Shown: positions 18,170 through 27,791, counted from the first letter of the stretch. The stretch is 64,000 nucleotides of DNA from JAJPKK01 sp963807015 (GCA_963807015.1 CAWEAS010000002.1:1-64000); one strand, 5' to 3'. Notes: generated by a model not told the origin, from the letters alone. Translations and numbers: made by a program.

Positions 18170-18382
18170 GTGAGCGAGGAGCCGATAATGTTCTATCAGT
18201 ATGGCTCGGTGCTGTGTCTGTCGTGTAGGTCCTCGATGCGGCTGATCACTATTGTGCCGGACGAAGCCGGCGTCACCACATTCACATTTGCATGTCGATA
18301 TGCGCCATGCGCGGGTTCGCGCGCCTCGGGATCCCGAAACCGCGACCCGGGCTCGACGGAAAATCTCAAGGTTGTACGCTGA
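18170..18382 (+). CDS. short Cys protein, 'MFYQYGSV' family copy 1
   Basis: 70 residues containing MFYQYGSVLCLSCRSSMRLI, TIVPDEAGVTTFTFACRYAP and C. CxxC plus CRYxPC suggests a small metal-binding ribbon. Two paralogues lie at 22914-23204 and 54000-54248. GAGGCCGGGTG precedes a GTG/ATG start region. The C-terminus differs from the paralogues after SRASG, possibly through a frameshift (they read SRxFVIRK). Confidence 0.6.
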   Translation: MSEEPIMFYQYGSVLCLSCRSSMRLITIVPDEAGVTTFTFACRYAPCAGSRASGSRNRDPGSTENLKVVR

Positions 18383-18547
18383 TCACGCGGCTGCCCGCCT
18401 CGCCGGGTTGAGAAAGGGGGACGGCCGCATTCGCCATCCCCCATTCGACAGAGATATGCGAGAATCTGGGTGACGACGTTTGATTGAAGGCGGCGTATCG
18501 AGGCGGGTATCGAGCCTGCCAGAACCTCCCGAAAGGAGCGATACGCC

Positions 18548-18703
18548 ATGTCGAGAGATACCACCGTCATCCCGTTCCGTCAGCCTGAAGCGGTCGATGA
18601 TCCACTGACTGAAGATGCCCGTGAAGGCGCCCGCCGAATGCTGGCCCAGGTGCTGATCGCGGAAGCCGCCGCCTTCGTCGCCCAGTGGAAGGACTTGAAC
18701 TAA
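18548..18703 (+). pseudogene. IS256-family transposase, N-terminal fragment
   Basis: 51 codons: MSRDTTVIPFRQPEAVDDPL then TEDAREGARRMLAQVLIAEAAAFVAQW. The DPLT..REGARRxLAxxxxAExAAF pattern is the usual start of IS256/mutator transposases (~400 residues). AAAGGAGCGATACGCC supplies a ribosome binding site. Homology stops at the junction with the Hint-domain gene at about 18703, so the rest of the element is lost. Confidence 0.65.
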
Positions 18704-19706
18704 ATTCTCGACTGTGACCTCGCCTCTGGACGTTAGGACTCGTGTGCCCGCCACAATGCAGGGCGTATCGGTCAGGAAGACGTCGGTGCCGCCGACGCCG
18801 TCCGACAGATAATTGACGTTGACGAATTTGCCCGGCTCGCCCGCCACGCTGGTGAAATTGCCGATCAGCGGGATCGCATAGCTGGTGCCATCGGCGAAGA
18901 CGCTTGGCGTGGCGCCCGTGGTGGATTGGTTGCTCAATGTCGCGGTCGCGTCGGTGCCCGCGTTGATGAAGTCGATCACAGTGGTTTCGGTATTGGCGCC
19001 CACACCGATGTTGAGGTTCTTGATCCCGGTCGGGTTGAACGACGACAGGTCGCTCACGTCCAGCACGCCCGATCCGCCGTTGGCGGAGAAGACGACCGTC
19101 CCGCCGCCCACCGCGTCCGCAAACGACAACGTCGCGTGGGGGGAGATGGAGAATGTCATGTTAACAGCGCCGGTGGAGGCGATCTGCACGCCGGTGCCGA
19201 TGTTGATTATGCCCTCGTTAGCCGGAATGGTGCCGGAGCCGGAGATCTCGGTCGGCGAAGTGCCCAGGTTCTGGATGCTGTCGCCAACCCCGCCTTCGAT
19301 GCGGCCGGATGACGAGAGCGTGATGGTGCCGCCGGCCGCGCCGGAACTGCCCATCGACAGCGTGGAGCCGCCCAAGCCCAACGTGTCCACCGTGCCCAGA
19401 TCGAGGAGACCGCTAACGCTAAGAGTAGTGGCGATGTCGAGTGCACCCCCGTCGGCAAACAGCAGCGTCGCCTGCACATCGCTGACGGTCAACGAGTTGG
19501 CGATGTTCGGCATGGCCGTCCCGCCAGCGCCAATATCGTTGATGGTGAAGAAATTGGAGCTGTTGACCAGATAATCGGCTCCTGGTGCGGTGGTGAACTC
19601 GGCGGCGGTCGGGTGACTGAGTTCGACGGGATTAACCCAGTCCGCGGTGGTTTCCCATGCGTTCGTCCCGCCAGGTGTTGGTAGCGATCCAGGTGAATGT
19701 CGCCAT
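18704..19706 (-). pseudogene. Hint-domain beta-rich secreted protein, truncated and frameshifted
   Basis: The product begins MATFTWIATNT at the ATG 19706 (GGAGAG upstream). One extra base near 19673 moves the frame to NAWETTADWVNPVELS. It then runs as Gly/Ser/Thr-rich repeats (LGLGGSTLSMGSSGAAGGTI), typical of autotransporter-like passenger sequence. It reaches PCIVAGTRVLTSRGEVTVENL, the first block of a Hint (hedgehog/intein-type) domain with its Cys nucleophile. There the gene is cut at an IS256 fragment; reading past it gives unrelated residues. Full relatives are much longer, so this is a relic. Confidence 0.8.
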
Positions 19707-19815
19707 GGCGAACTCTCCTAGCTTTCCTGGGCGGCGTCGAAGCGCTTTGGGCAAACATCGTGCCGAAGATGCTGACGAGAAGATCAAGGTCTGGCGTGCA
19801 GCCGCGGCCGGGTGA

Positions 19816-20724
19816 TCAGGTCTTCGCTCTGTCCGCGACCAACATAGATTGCATGATTTGATCGGAAATGTCTTTGACAGCTCCGGGAGAGTGCGCCAGG
19901 AAAAGTGTATTGGTCTTGTCGCTTTCACCAATGGTTTTGAGTGTGTCAAAATATTGAGTCACCAGCACCAACTGCATTACTTCCGAAGTGGTGGCATTTC
20001 CGACAACCCGCTGAAATTGTTCAATCGAGCCCTGGAGCCCCTCGATAATGGCCTTCCGCTGGTTTGCAATGCCTTGCCCTTGAAGAGCCTTGCTTTCTGC
20101 CTCAGCCTCGGCCTTTTTGACCACGAGAATTTTCTCGGCCTCGCCCCTAGCGTTTGCGGCGACCTGTTCGCGCTGCGCCGCATTGATATCATTCATGGCC
20201 GATTTGACTTTTGCATCGGGAACGATGTCGGTGACCAACACATTGACGATTTCATATCCGAACGCCGTCATGTCGGCATCCAGCTCCTGTTTCACGGCCG
20301 CGGCAATTCCCGATTGGCTTGCGAACACTTCATCCAGCGTCATGCCAGGAACATGGCCGAGAATGACCTGTTCGACATAAGACTGAATCTGTTGCACAGG
20401 ATCAGACAGCTTGTAGTAGGCATCGAAAACGTTTTCGGGGCGGACCCGATTTTGCACGGAAATCGGAATGGTGACGAACACGTTGTCCTTAGTCTTGGTC
20501 TCCATCGTCAATGTAATCTGATTGACACGCAAGCTCACCCTGCCAGTCACGCTATCGACGAACGGCCATTTCCAGTTCAACCCAGGATTGGCGATACGAA
20601 GAAACTTTCCGAATCTGGTGATTACGGCGACCTGGGCGGTGCTTACAGTAAAAAAGCTCCCCAGAATCGCGAAAAGGCCCAAGAAGACTAAGAGAGCAAA
20701 TATGCTCCAGCCGAGCGCTTGCAT
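19816..20724 (-). CDS. SPFH/band-7 (stomatin/prohibitin-like) membrane protein
   Basis: 302 residues from MQALGWSIFALLVFLGLFAI (ribosome site GGAGAAATATC). One N-terminal membrane anchor (residues ~3-28), the SPFH domain (QVAVITRFGKFLRIANPGLN, VFVTIPISVQNRV) and a C-terminal coiled coil rich in KKAEAEAESKALQGQG. The NPGLNWKWPF..VSLRV layout resembles HIR-type prohibitin homologues. Such proteins form ring assemblies in membrane microdomains. A distinct SPFH protein (slipin) is at 50809. Not obviously in an operon. Confidence 0.88.
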   Translation of the reverse strand: MQALGWSIFALLVFLGLFAILGSFFTVSTAQVAVITRFGKFLRIANPGLNWKWPFVDSVTGRVSLRVNQITLTMETKTKDNVFVTIPISVQNRVRPENVFDAYYKLSDPVQQIQSYVEQVILGHVPGMTLDEVFASQSGIAAAVKQELDADMTAFGYEIVNVLVTDIVPDAKVKSAMNDINAAQREQVAANARGEAEKILVVKKAEAEAESKALQGQGIANQRKAIIEGLQGSIEQFQRVVGNATTSEVMQLVLVTQYFDTLKTIGESDKTNTLFLAHSPGAVKDISDQIMQSMLVADRAKT

Positions 20725-21060
20725 GATATTTCTCCAATTGTTTGGCTGTTCGGCACGCCCAGACCCGATACTCTTCGGGTTGGTGCTGCTGAACCGGGAT
20801 TCCCCGGCCGCGCGCCGTCTATGCGCAACTCGCCAGCACCTGCGTTCAGGGTTCGCGGAAAATAGCACAATCCCGGAGAGCGCGCTGGCCGGATGGGTGC
20901 CGGTCACACCTCGACTTGGGCAGCGTTGCAACGCCTGGCAGGGCCGCGATGGGAAGTTGTGGCCCGACACAGCCGTGCAGAACGATGCCGGTGACGGAAG
21001 GCGTCGAGGGGTAAGCTGCCCAGTGGCAATGCGGCGGACGGGCGAAGATGGCCCAAGCGG

Positions 21061-22038
21061 TCATTCACGGGCGGGCGCCGTCAGGTCTATGAAAGATTTT
21101 CGCACGGCGGCGATACCCGCCGGCGCCACGCTCATTCCGATGTGGCCAATGCCAGGAACGATGGTGATGTGCAGATCGGGCCGCACTGGCTCGAATAAGG
21201 GTGCAAAGCGATCGGGATAGAACAGTTCGTCGGAGCCACCCACCAGGAGTGCGGCCGGTTTCCTGCTGCGTCCAAGCGCGTTCAGATAATCGCGCGGCGC
21301 GCCGAAATCGACCGCGAGCCGGAACGAATAGACGCCGGTGAGATTCGGAGCCGTGGACGAAGTCGCGAAAGCGACGATGGGAAGGCCATTGAACCAGTCG
21401 ATGCCGACGCGATTGAGAATTGCCAGCACGATGATGCGCGGCTTCGGCACCGAGACCCAGCCGCCGGTATCGGGGCGGATGGTCGGCGCGCCTTGCGGCA
21501 AAGCCGGCGAGATCATGATGAAGCGATCGAAAAGCTTCTCGTCGGGAGTAGCGATCGCGCGCAGAACAAAACCGCCGCCCGAGGAAAACCCAATCAGTGA
21601 AAAGCTGGCGTTGGGGTGGAGTGGCCGCAGCACTGCAACAAAATCGGCGAGATCATCCCCAAGCTGGCCGATGTAGTCGATATCGCCGCTACGCCCGAAA
21701 TTGCCATGGCCGCGTAGAATCGGCACGTAAACCGACGCGCCGGCATCGCGGAGCGCCTTGGCGAGCGGATGCATGCCGGCGCCGTCATCTGATGAGCCAT
21801 GAATCAATACTACCACCTGCTCGCCGCCACCCTCATAAACGCGATAGCCGAGCTTGGCGCGGTCGCGCGCTGCATAGGTTTGGACCGCTGGCAAATCGCT
21901 GAAATCGACGTCGGCGAAAGGTCCGCTGATCGAGGCCAGAGGCGGCGGCTTCACGGGCGCATTAAACGCCAACACACCCCCGAGCGCGCCCAAAACCACA
22001 ACGGTCAAGCCGGCGAAACCCAAGAGCACGTTGCGCAT
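21061..22038 (-). CDS. alpha/beta hydrolase with N-terminal membrane anchor
   Basis: 325 residues from MRNVLLGFAGLTVVVLGALG (signal anchor), AAGGACT upstream. VVVLIHGSSDDGAG is the oxyanion region, LIGFSSGGGFVL holds the nucleophile Ser (GxSxG), PALLVGGSDELF gives the acid, and PGIGHIGMS the catalytic His. This is a serine lysophospholipase/esterase-like enzyme; the substrate is unknown. It faces the periplasm if the anchor is uncleaved. A relic of an unrelated carboxylesterase lies immediately upstream. Confidence 0.85.
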   Translation of the reverse strand: MRNVLLGFAGLTVVVLGALGGVLAFNAPVKPPPLASISGPFADVDFSDLPAVQTYAARDRAKLGYRVYEGGGEQVVVLIHGSSDDGAGMHPLAKALRDAGASVYVPILRGHGNFGRSGDIDYIGQLGDDLADFVAVLRPLHPNASFSLIGFSSGGGFVLRAIATPDEKLFDRFIMISPALPQGAPTIRPDTGGWVSVPKPRIIVLAILNRVGIDWFNGLPIVAFATSSTAPNLTGVYSFRLAVDFGAPRDYLNALGRSRKPAALLVGGSDELFYPDRFAPLFEPVRPDLHITIVPGIGHIGMSVAPAGIAAVRKSFIDLTAPARE

Positions 22039-22079
22039 CTGAATAGTCCTTGGAACCGAAATCCGGATAGAGCACATTA

Positions 22080-22433
22080 TCCGCGACGATGAGTGCTCCT
22101 TCCGACAACTTGGTTTGGAACGCACTCGCGCGCGTCATCGCCGTGTAAAAGCGCTACATGATATTCTTCGCCGGCCGCGAATACCACTGCGGGACTCCTC
22201 GGAAGTACATAGCCGTCGATCGTAATGCCGAGGTCGGGATGCGTTGGCGCGAAGTCCGGCTCGCCCTTCACGATGTCGTCCGCAGAGACGGCGTGCAAGT
22301 CGTTCAGCGAGGCGCCAACGGCAAGGTCCCAACGTGCTGCGGTGCCTTCACCATTTGTCTCGGCTTGGGCGAGCGAAAGGGGGGCGCCGAGCCCGACGAC
22401 CGAACCGCTTTCACCGATCACGCGCTTGAACAA
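22080..22433 (-). pseudogene. carboxylesterase type B fragment
   Basis: 118 codons resembling the centre of type-B carboxylesterases: FKRVIGESGSVVG (the nucleophile region, normally GESAGS, one residue short), then SADDIVKGEPDF and DLGITIDGYVLPRSPAVVFA. The full enzyme is ~500 residues. Both ends are missing and no start signal is clear, so this is a relic. Confidence 0.65.
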
Positions 22434-22505
22434 GCCGCGTGATATGGTGAGGTCATAAGCACACTTATATTACATCGAGTGAGCCCGCCAATTCGCCGAA
22501 GACCG

Positions 22506-22679
22506 TCAATCGCGCACTACCCTGTCGCGGTCGCCGGCGGGCGGTGTGGGCTGCTCGACTGAAACCGGATCAGAAGCCGGAAAGGTATTCTTGAGGGCTT
22601 CGTCGAGCGCATTTTCTTGGCGCGCGCGCTCGCGCTTGCCGCGAGCGATATCGTTTTCATGAGGAGTAGATGTCGGCAC
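22506..22679 (-). CDS. short conserved protein, 'ALDEALKNTFPASDPVS' type
   Basis: 57 residues from a GTG. The core NALDEALKNTFPASDPVSVE is a sequence I associate with widespread short proteins of rhizobia. It starts 8 bases after the stop of the gene at 22688-22864, so it is probably translationally coupled. Function unknown; N-terminus VPTSTPHENDIARGKRERAR is charged. Confidence 0.6.
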   Translation of the reverse strand: MPTSTPHENDIARGKRERARQENALDEALKNTFPASDPVSVEQPTPPAGDRDRVVRD

Positions 22680-22687
22680 GCGGGTCC

Positions 22688-22864
22688 CTACTTCTTTGGA
22701 TTCTTCTTTCCGAAGGCGGCATCCACCTCATCCTTTTTGATGCGCGCTGCCGGATTGCCGGGCTCGTCAAGATTTTGCTCTTCGGTGCCATCGCCCATCA
22801 TGCCGGGATGGCTGACGCCAGCGGTCTCTTTAGCGTCATTGGGAACCGTTGGTTTATTTGTCAT
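22688..22864 (-). CDS. 58-residue hydrophilic protein
   Basis: MTNKPTVPNDAKETAGVSHP, GMMGDGTEEQNLDEPGNPAA and a Lys-rich end KKDEVDAAFGKKNPKK. GGAGAG lies 8 bases before the ATG. Low hydrophobicity suggests a disordered protein, of the kind often linked to stress. It forms a small operon with the following 57-residue gene. Confidence 0.6.
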   Translation of the reverse strand: MTNKPTVPNDAKETAGVSHPGMMGDGTEEQNLDEPGNPAARIKKDEVDAAFGKKNPKK

Positions 22865-22913
22865 CTCAGTTCTCTCCGCGCATCAGTCGCATTGGCTTTC
22901 CCTTGACCTCAGA

Positions 22914-23204
22914 TCAAGGTAGACGTGGAACACCCGATCTGCACAGTCTCAATGAAACGATCGGGCCGACGACCCCGGGTCCGTTCGACTTCCACTTCAC
23001 AGTAGGTCCGCACGCGGCTAGATCGATAAGTGCGCTCTGCCCAAGCTGCGGTTTCCTGATCACGAACGCGCGTGACCTCGCGCATGGCGGATATCGGCAA
23101 TCAAACGTGAGCGTGGTGATGCCGGCTTCGCCCGGCACGATGGTGGCAAGCCGCATCGACGACTTGCACGACATGCACAGCACCGAGCCGTATTGATAGA
23201 ACAT
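22914..23204 (-). CDS. short Cys protein, 'MFYQYGSV' family copy 2
   Basis: 96 residues: MFYQYGSVLCMSCKSSMRLA, TIVPGEAGITTLTFDCRYPPCARSRAFVIRK then a variable tail. The N-terminal 50 residues align almost without gaps to copies at 18170 and 54000. The Cys pattern CxxC..CxxxxC suggests zinc binding. Role unknown. Confidence 0.68.
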   Translation of the reverse strand: MFYQYGSVLCMSCKSSMRLATIVPGEAGITTLTFDCRYPPCARSRAFVIRKPQLGQSALIDLAACGPTVKWKSNGPGVVGPIVSLRLCRSGVPRLP

Positions 23205-23590
23205 CGTTGTGTTCCCCTAAACGCCAAACCAAAGGCGACCGCCAAGCTCAACATGTTGGGTTCGGATGAACCGGTCCACATGCGCTCAGCGCACCAACAC
23301 TCCTCAGCAATGCTTCAGGCGTAGAAGGTAGTCTGAGCAATTTGGCACACTTCCATCAGCTTCCATTTTGATCTCGCGCACGTTCCCAGCTACCGAGAAT
23401 CTGGCCGATTTACCGGCCCATTGAAGATTTATTGCCTCGCTCGCAGCAACGCCGCATTGAGCTGCACCATTTAATGACTATGTGGGTGGTTCACGCCGAG
23501 TGCCATGGAGAGTATGCGCAATCGGCAGGAATATCGAAGACCGCGCAGGGCAACTCGCCGGGTTACTCACCGCCTCAAAGGACGAATGCC
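23205..23590. other. intergenic region carrying a shared upstream motif
   Basis: No gene is supported. TGAGCAATTTGGCACA at 23334-23349 belongs to the motif family described in the findings and precedes the broken phasin gene by ~240 bases. Confidence 0.4.
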
Positions 23591-23937
23591 ATGACGGCAA
23601 ACGCCAATCCAACTGAAGGCTACGAAAAATGAGCACGGCCGCTGGCGCGGCGACCGATCTGATGAAGAATACCTATTCGACGACCATCAAGGGGGTTCAG
23701 GATTACAGCGCCAAAGTCCTCGAATTCGCTCAGGTGAACTCCAACGCTGCGGTCGAGTACACCAAGCAGCTATCGAGCGTGAAATCGCCGGTGGAATTCT
23801 TCGCGGTATCCAACGATCACTAGCGCAAGCAGTTCGGAATACTGTCCCGGCAGTCTCAGGAACTCGCAGCAATTGCTCAGAAGACGACGGTTGCGACGAC
23901 CGAATCCGTTAAGGTTGGCATGTACAAAGCCATCTGA
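23591..23937 (+). pseudogene. phasin, decayed copy
   Basis: Phasins coat polyhydroxyalkanoate granules. MTANANPTEGYEK is a phasin-like start but ends in a stop one codon later. Overlapping it, MSTAAGAATDLMKNTYSTT.. aligns with the intact phasin at 54571 from its residue ~50. A TAG at 23821 interrupts what should be EHLRQQF (here DH*RKQF), and the alignment continues ILSRQSQELAAIAQ to 23937. So there is an internal deletion or frameshift near 23630 plus a nonsense codon. The MSTAAG.. part could still yield a 64-residue peptide. Confidence 0.75.
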
Positions 23938-24595
23938 TCCGACGTTTGAAGTCCCGCGCTACCGGGCTTCGATTTGTACTCGCCAACCAACCGCCGTCCA
24001 CGGCCCAATAGAGCCCGTTTAAAATCCGTGAAGTGAATTTCAACTTCTCGCCGCTCGCTTTTTGAGCGCGGATTGCTCTGAGCATCGCCTCGATGGCCTT
24101 GTTGATCAGCTTGATGTTGCTGAAACAATTCGGCGAACGGCCCGTCCTGGGCTGGTAATTGCCCAACTTGATCCATGCTCACGTTCCCTGTCTGGACGAG
24201 CCGTCGGGCAATCCACGCCGGAAGGGCCGGATGACTCGGCGAAGATGGCGCTGAGCAAACCTCGCGCCTCGGCGTCAGCGCGGCAAATGGCGGACGGGCC
24301 GGGTCGGGTCGCTGAGAGCGTCAGATTGCTGGACGTTCGGCTCGGATATTCGCAGCAACCCGTGTTCGCTCTCTCACTGCCGCGTGTCCCGATTTCTCAA
24401 TATCAAGCCGCGCCTACGGACAGGTCGCTCGGTGGGGGAAGCAGTCGTATTCTCAGTGCGCGCCGAACGGCATTTTTGACCCACAGCAGTCGCGGAACGG
24501 AAAATACATCACACCGACGCGGAACGGTTCGATTGCAAACGCGCTCAGCGACGCGCCGATCGGCAGCTTCGTGCACCGCGGGAGAGAGTAGAAAG
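23938..24595. other. 650 bases without a clear gene
   Basis: A minus-strand frame at 23909-24166 has a protein-like middle (KAIEAMLRAIRAQKASGEKL, LNGLYWAVDGGW) but no convincing start and a poor C-terminus; it may be a relic. Nothing else is recognised. Confidence 0.4.
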
Positions 24596-25498
24596 CTAAT
24601 GCATCGGCAGAAGCGACGGAGTATTGGTCGTGGCAACGCGGTTCCTCACCGCCTTCTGCACCTTCTCCAACGAGCTCACGTCGATCTGACGCACGCGCTC
24701 ACGCGAGATGCCGAACTCCTCGGCGAGTTCGGTCAGCGTGATCGGATCGTCGACAATTCTACGCGCCTCGAAGATGCGCCGTTCGCGATCGTTGAGCACG
24801 GACAACGCCAAGTTGAGCGCCTTGCGACGGTTATCGAGCTCGTCGCTCGCGGCAAGCGCAGTCTCCGGGCTGACACCCTCGTCAACCAGCAAGTCGAGCC
24901 ATTCGCCGGAATCGCCGTCCACGCCAATCGGTGCGTTGAGGGAGGCATCCCCGCTGAGCCATCCGTTCATGTCGATCACGTCCTGCTCGGCGACGCCAAG
25001 CTGCTTGGCGATCGCCTTCACCTGGTCTGAGCGCATATCGCCTTCGTCCAGCGCAGAGATGCAGCTCTTGGCCTTGCGCAGGTTGAAGAACAGCTTCTTT
25101 CGATTCGCGGTAGTGCCCATTTTGACGAGCGACCAGGACCGCATGATGTATTCCTGGATCGAGGCCTTGATCCACCACATGGCATAAGTGGCAAGGCGGA
25201 AGCCCTTTTGGGGCTCGAAGCGTTGGATCGCCCGCATCAGGCCAACATTGCCCTCCGAGATGAGATCAGACGTCGGCAGGCCGTAGCCGCGATACCCCCT
25301 GGCAATCTTGGCGACGAGGCGTAAATGACTGTTGATGAGCTTGTGCGCCGCCTGGTGGTCGCCGTGTTCGCGCCAGCGCTTGGCCAGCATGAACTCTTCG
25401 TGCGGCTCCATCATCGGGAACCGCCGGATTTCCGAAAGATAACCGGTGAGGCCGGATTCGGCCGCCGCGCTCCAATCAGCAGTCGCCAGCCGACCCAT
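24596..25498 (-). CDS. rpoH: RNA polymerase heat-shock sigma factor RpoH (sigma-32)
   Basis: 300 residues from MGRLATADWSAAAESGLTGY. Region 2 has NSHLRLVAKIARGYRGYGLP, DLISEGNVGLMRAIQRF and the -10-binding helix RLATYAMWWIKASIQEY. The RpoH box is present as RKKLFFNLRKAK. Region 4 is a helix-turn-helix (LTELAEEFGISRERVRQID). It directs RNA polymerase to heat-shock promoters; groESL at 48648 is a likely target. Alphaproteobacteria often have several RpoH copies, so this may be a secondary one. A GTG at 25507 is an alternative start; ATG 25498 has GGTGA upstream. Confidence 0.93.
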   Translation of the reverse strand: MGRLATADWSAAAESGLTGYLSEIRRFPMMEPHEEFMLAKRWREHGDHQAAHKLINSHLRLVAKIARGYRGYGLPTSDLISEGNVGLMRAIQRFEPQKGFRLATYAMWWIKASIQEYIMRSWSLVKMGTTANRKKLFFNLRKAKSCISALDEGDMRSDQVKAIAKQLGVAEQDVIDMNGWLSGDASLNAPIGVDGDSGEWLDLLVDEGVSPETALAASDELDNRRKALNLALSVLNDRERRIFEARRIVDDPITLTELAEEFGISRERVRQIDVSSLEKVQKAVRNRVATTNTPSLLPMH

Positions 25499-25664
25499 GA
25501 TCTTCACCCATCGTCGGCACCTTCGCCCTCAAATTAGTTTCGCTCCCCGTCGTGGACGCCACGCTACCGCGCGTCGTGGCAGCCGTCGGATTTGCTGTCG
25601 CCCTTTTACTCTCCGCCTCAGCTGCGACTTGCCTAAGCGTCTGCGTATCCAGGTGAGACTGCAT
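25476..25664 (-). CDS. possible small Ala/Thr-rich protein upstream of rpoH
   Basis: 62 residues, MQSHLDTQTLRQVAAEAESK then RATANPTAATTRGSVASTTG. It overlaps the rpoH start by a few codons. Another minus-strand frame just upstream reads MAAAVIAGAFIHAVSPGYAD, like a hydrophobic leader, so the two may be halves of one frameshifted exported protein. Weakly supported. Confidence 0.3.
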   Translation of the reverse strand: MQSHLDTQTLRQVAAEAESKRATANPTAATTRGSVASTTGSETNLRAKVPTMGEDHGSAGDC

Positions 25665-26139
25665 GAATAAAGGCCCCTGCGATCACCGCAGCCGCCATGA
25701 TCCACGCAGCCCTGGATGGCGCGCCGCATCAGCTGCCTTTTTCCTTGGAAGCTGGGACTTCGGAACGTCGCTGCTTTTTAGGCAGCACCTAGTCAAGGTC
25801 ATCAGCTCGATTGTTTATCAAACTACCATTGCCGTGCCGTAACACCTAGTGAATTCGCGTCCCGCCGCCCGCCACACCGACACAATGCCGTGCAACGGAG
25901 TGATGACAGGCGAATAACCTCCTCGGCCAGCCAAATTGCCGCAGGGGGGTGCCGGATTGCTTCGGCTCTCCCACCTACATCGTCCACCTCCAATTTACTC
26001 GTTGCGTAGTCGGCAGCTGAGTTGCCGAAGGGGCACGCATTATTGGATTCGACAACACGATTTACCGGCGGCGTCGGTGGCGCAAGCGTTGATCAGGAGA
26101 ACGAGCCTATCGGCCACGATTTAATTACGGGGACACTTC
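25665..26139. other. 475 bases without a supported gene
   Basis: Probable rpoH upstream region. I see no promoter match I would trust and no convincing ORF apart from the hydrophobic frame noted with the preceding entry. Confidence 0.35.
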
Positions 26140-26367
26140 ATGAAAATGACCATTTGCTCGCTCATGCTGAGTAGCTTGGCGGTTGTTTCCGCTACAAGCA
26201 AGGATTCCGCGGGCATGCTTCGGGACCGCCTCATCGTGTGCAATCAGTTCATAATCGAACATCCGCATCCAGCGCCGTTTGCAGATTTAACGGATTCGCA
26301 GTGCTCAAAACAATCGGGTTCACGATTGTTTCAACGGCCAGATCGAGAGATACCACTAACGAGATAA
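26140..26367 (+). CDS. possible small exported protein
   Basis: 75 residues beginning MKMTICSLMLSSLAVVSATS, which looks like a signal peptide, then KDSAGMLRDRLIVCNQFIIE and a polar tail with one further Cys. GGGGACACTTC precedes the ATG. No homology recognised; the C-terminus is not distinctive. Confidence 0.38.
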   Translation: MKMTICSLMLSSLAVVSATSKDSAGMLRDRLIVCNQFIIEHPHPAPFADLTDSQCSKQSGSRLFQRPDREIPLTR

Positions 26368-26472
26368 ATTGGGTCTGCTCGCAAATACTGTTACAATGGA
26401 GGTGCCTGCAAAAACTGATCTGGACTACCTTTGAACTAAAGATTTTGATCGTCAAATACCCGGGAGATTAAA

Positions 26473-26652
26473 ATGAATTCGAATCTGAACGGTTTGATGT
26501 TAGCTCTTGGCATAGCGTCTTTGACTGTGACCGTTCTTTGGGCTACGGCGCCAGCCTCAGCACAGAGCGCTGCCCAGGCACAAGTACCGCACTCGGACGG
26601 GAAACCGTATCCAACCGCATCTGACTCACGCGATCGACATGACAATCGATAA
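26473..26652 (+). CDS. small exported protein
   Basis: 59 residues: MNSNLNGLMLALGIASLTVT, VLWATAPASAQSAAQAQ, then a polar tail VPHSDGKPYPTASDSRDRHD. The first 30 residues are a textbook signal peptide with an ASA|Q cleavage site. GGGAG precedes the ATG. The mature part is only ~28 residues and is probably periplasmic. Similar in size to the exported ORFs at 9132 and 27088. Confidence 0.6.
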   Translation: MNSNLNGLMLALGIASLTVTVLWATAPASAQSAAQAQVPHSDGKPYPTASDSRDRHDNR

Positions 26653-27087
26653 CAGGCGCCATTAATAGTCGTCTACAACTTTCGATTAAATGAAAGGCAG
26701 CCGGGCAGAACCCCGGTTGTCTTTCGTGTTTGCGTCGTCGCTGCGCAGGCTCGAACAATTCGTCGGCTCGCTGGCGGAGGCGCCAGCCTCAGAACTGGCG
26801 GCTAACCACCGGACAACTCCTAATTCGCGCACGTGAAAACGCGATGTGCGGAGTCGACGAGAATTGCTTTATTGATTGCACTACCCCGAGACTTCCGGGT
26901 CTCAGACAGCTGCTGTTGAGAAGAAGATTCCGCGCTAGAAATCAGCGCCGACGTGCCCCTGGTGATGCGGTGCATCGTATCGCGGCTGTGGCCTGTGCCG
27001 CGTGGTGCGCGCATCTGAAAGCTATCACTCAACCAGAGAAGGAGAACACAGGTCACCGCCTTGTGAATTAATCAAAAGGAGAACATC
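26653..27087. other. 435 bases without a supported gene
   Basis: Frames exist on both strands but none has a start signal and recognisable content. Confidence 0.4.
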
Positions 27088-27264
27088 ATGAAAGCATATC
27101 TTAATATTATTACGTTGGTTATCATGGCGCTTGCACCAGTGGCGCATCAGGAAATCCCGCGGCCGTCCGGCTCACCGACCGAATTTGCGCCGCGCGCTCC
27201 AGCCACCGCCGGGGATCACGATGACCACGGCGGACCTTGCGACTGCAAAGGCCAAGCTTGGTGA
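27088..27264 (+). CDS. small exported protein, paralogue of 9132-9377
   Basis: 58 residues, MKAYLNIITLVIMALAPVAH then QEIPRPSGSPTEFAPRAPAT. It shares MKxYLN, PSGSP and PRAP with the gene at 9132. AAAAGGAGAACATC gives an excellent ribosome binding site. The end GPCDCKGQAW replaces the paralogue's tail, so it may be frameshifted. An overlapping frame from 27220 reads MTTADLATAKAKLGEIARET, equally protein-like. Confidence 0.55.
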   Translation: MKAYLNIITLVIMALAPVAHQEIPRPSGSPTEFAPRAPATAGDHDDHGGPCDCKGQAW

Positions 27265-27791
27265 GATTGCTCGCGAGACATTGGAGGGCCGACCGACAAG
27301 CGAGGCCGCAGCGGCTAGCTCCGCTCTGCGCAGTCTTATGGGGCGCGTCGAGAACCTCTAGCGGCGTTGCTCATTAATCCCGGCTCGACCTCGGCGACAG
27401 TCGAGCCGGTCTCGGACAATCCTGCGCGTCCATAATCGCTGGGGATTGGGCAGTTCCAATCACGATATTCGGGAGCTTCTGCTCGTGGGTGGCATCGTTT
27501 GGATGCTGTTTCCGATCTGGCTCGCTGGGTTGGCTTCTCTCGCTCGGGATGGACGGGCAGAGGTGATCAATTTTGCACAGCCTCGCATTCATTACGGGCG
27601 TATCGTGCATGCTGGGTATGGAACCCGCAACCGGACCTACGACGCGATCGCCCTACAATCTGACCGGCAAAAAGACGCGAGAATCGCCCAACGGTTTATG
27701 TGTCTATCTACTTTGCGGGGGTGGAGGTTGCGGCGTGCTGGGTGGCGTCGTTGTTGAAGCATCGTCCGCCAGGACGAGACCGGAGTGTCGA
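27265..27791. other. intergenic region carrying a shared upstream motif
   Basis: No gene supported. GTGATCAATTTTGCACAG at 27563-27580 is identical to copies at 37469 and (reversed) 34258, and precedes the interrupted gene at 27792. Confidence 0.45.

Noticed and set aside
18885..19574. 229-codon plus-strand frame opposite the Hint-domain gene
   Set aside because: Pro/Val-rich shadow of a Gly/Thr-rich coding sequence.
24062..25030. 322-codon plus-strand frame opposite rpoH
   Set aside because: Antisense to rpoH; no ribosome binding site and no recognisable domain.
27561..27580. Sigma-54 promoter (GG-N10-GC) within the repeated motif
   Set aside because: Spacing is one base too long at this copy and the GG is missing at the identical copy at 37469.
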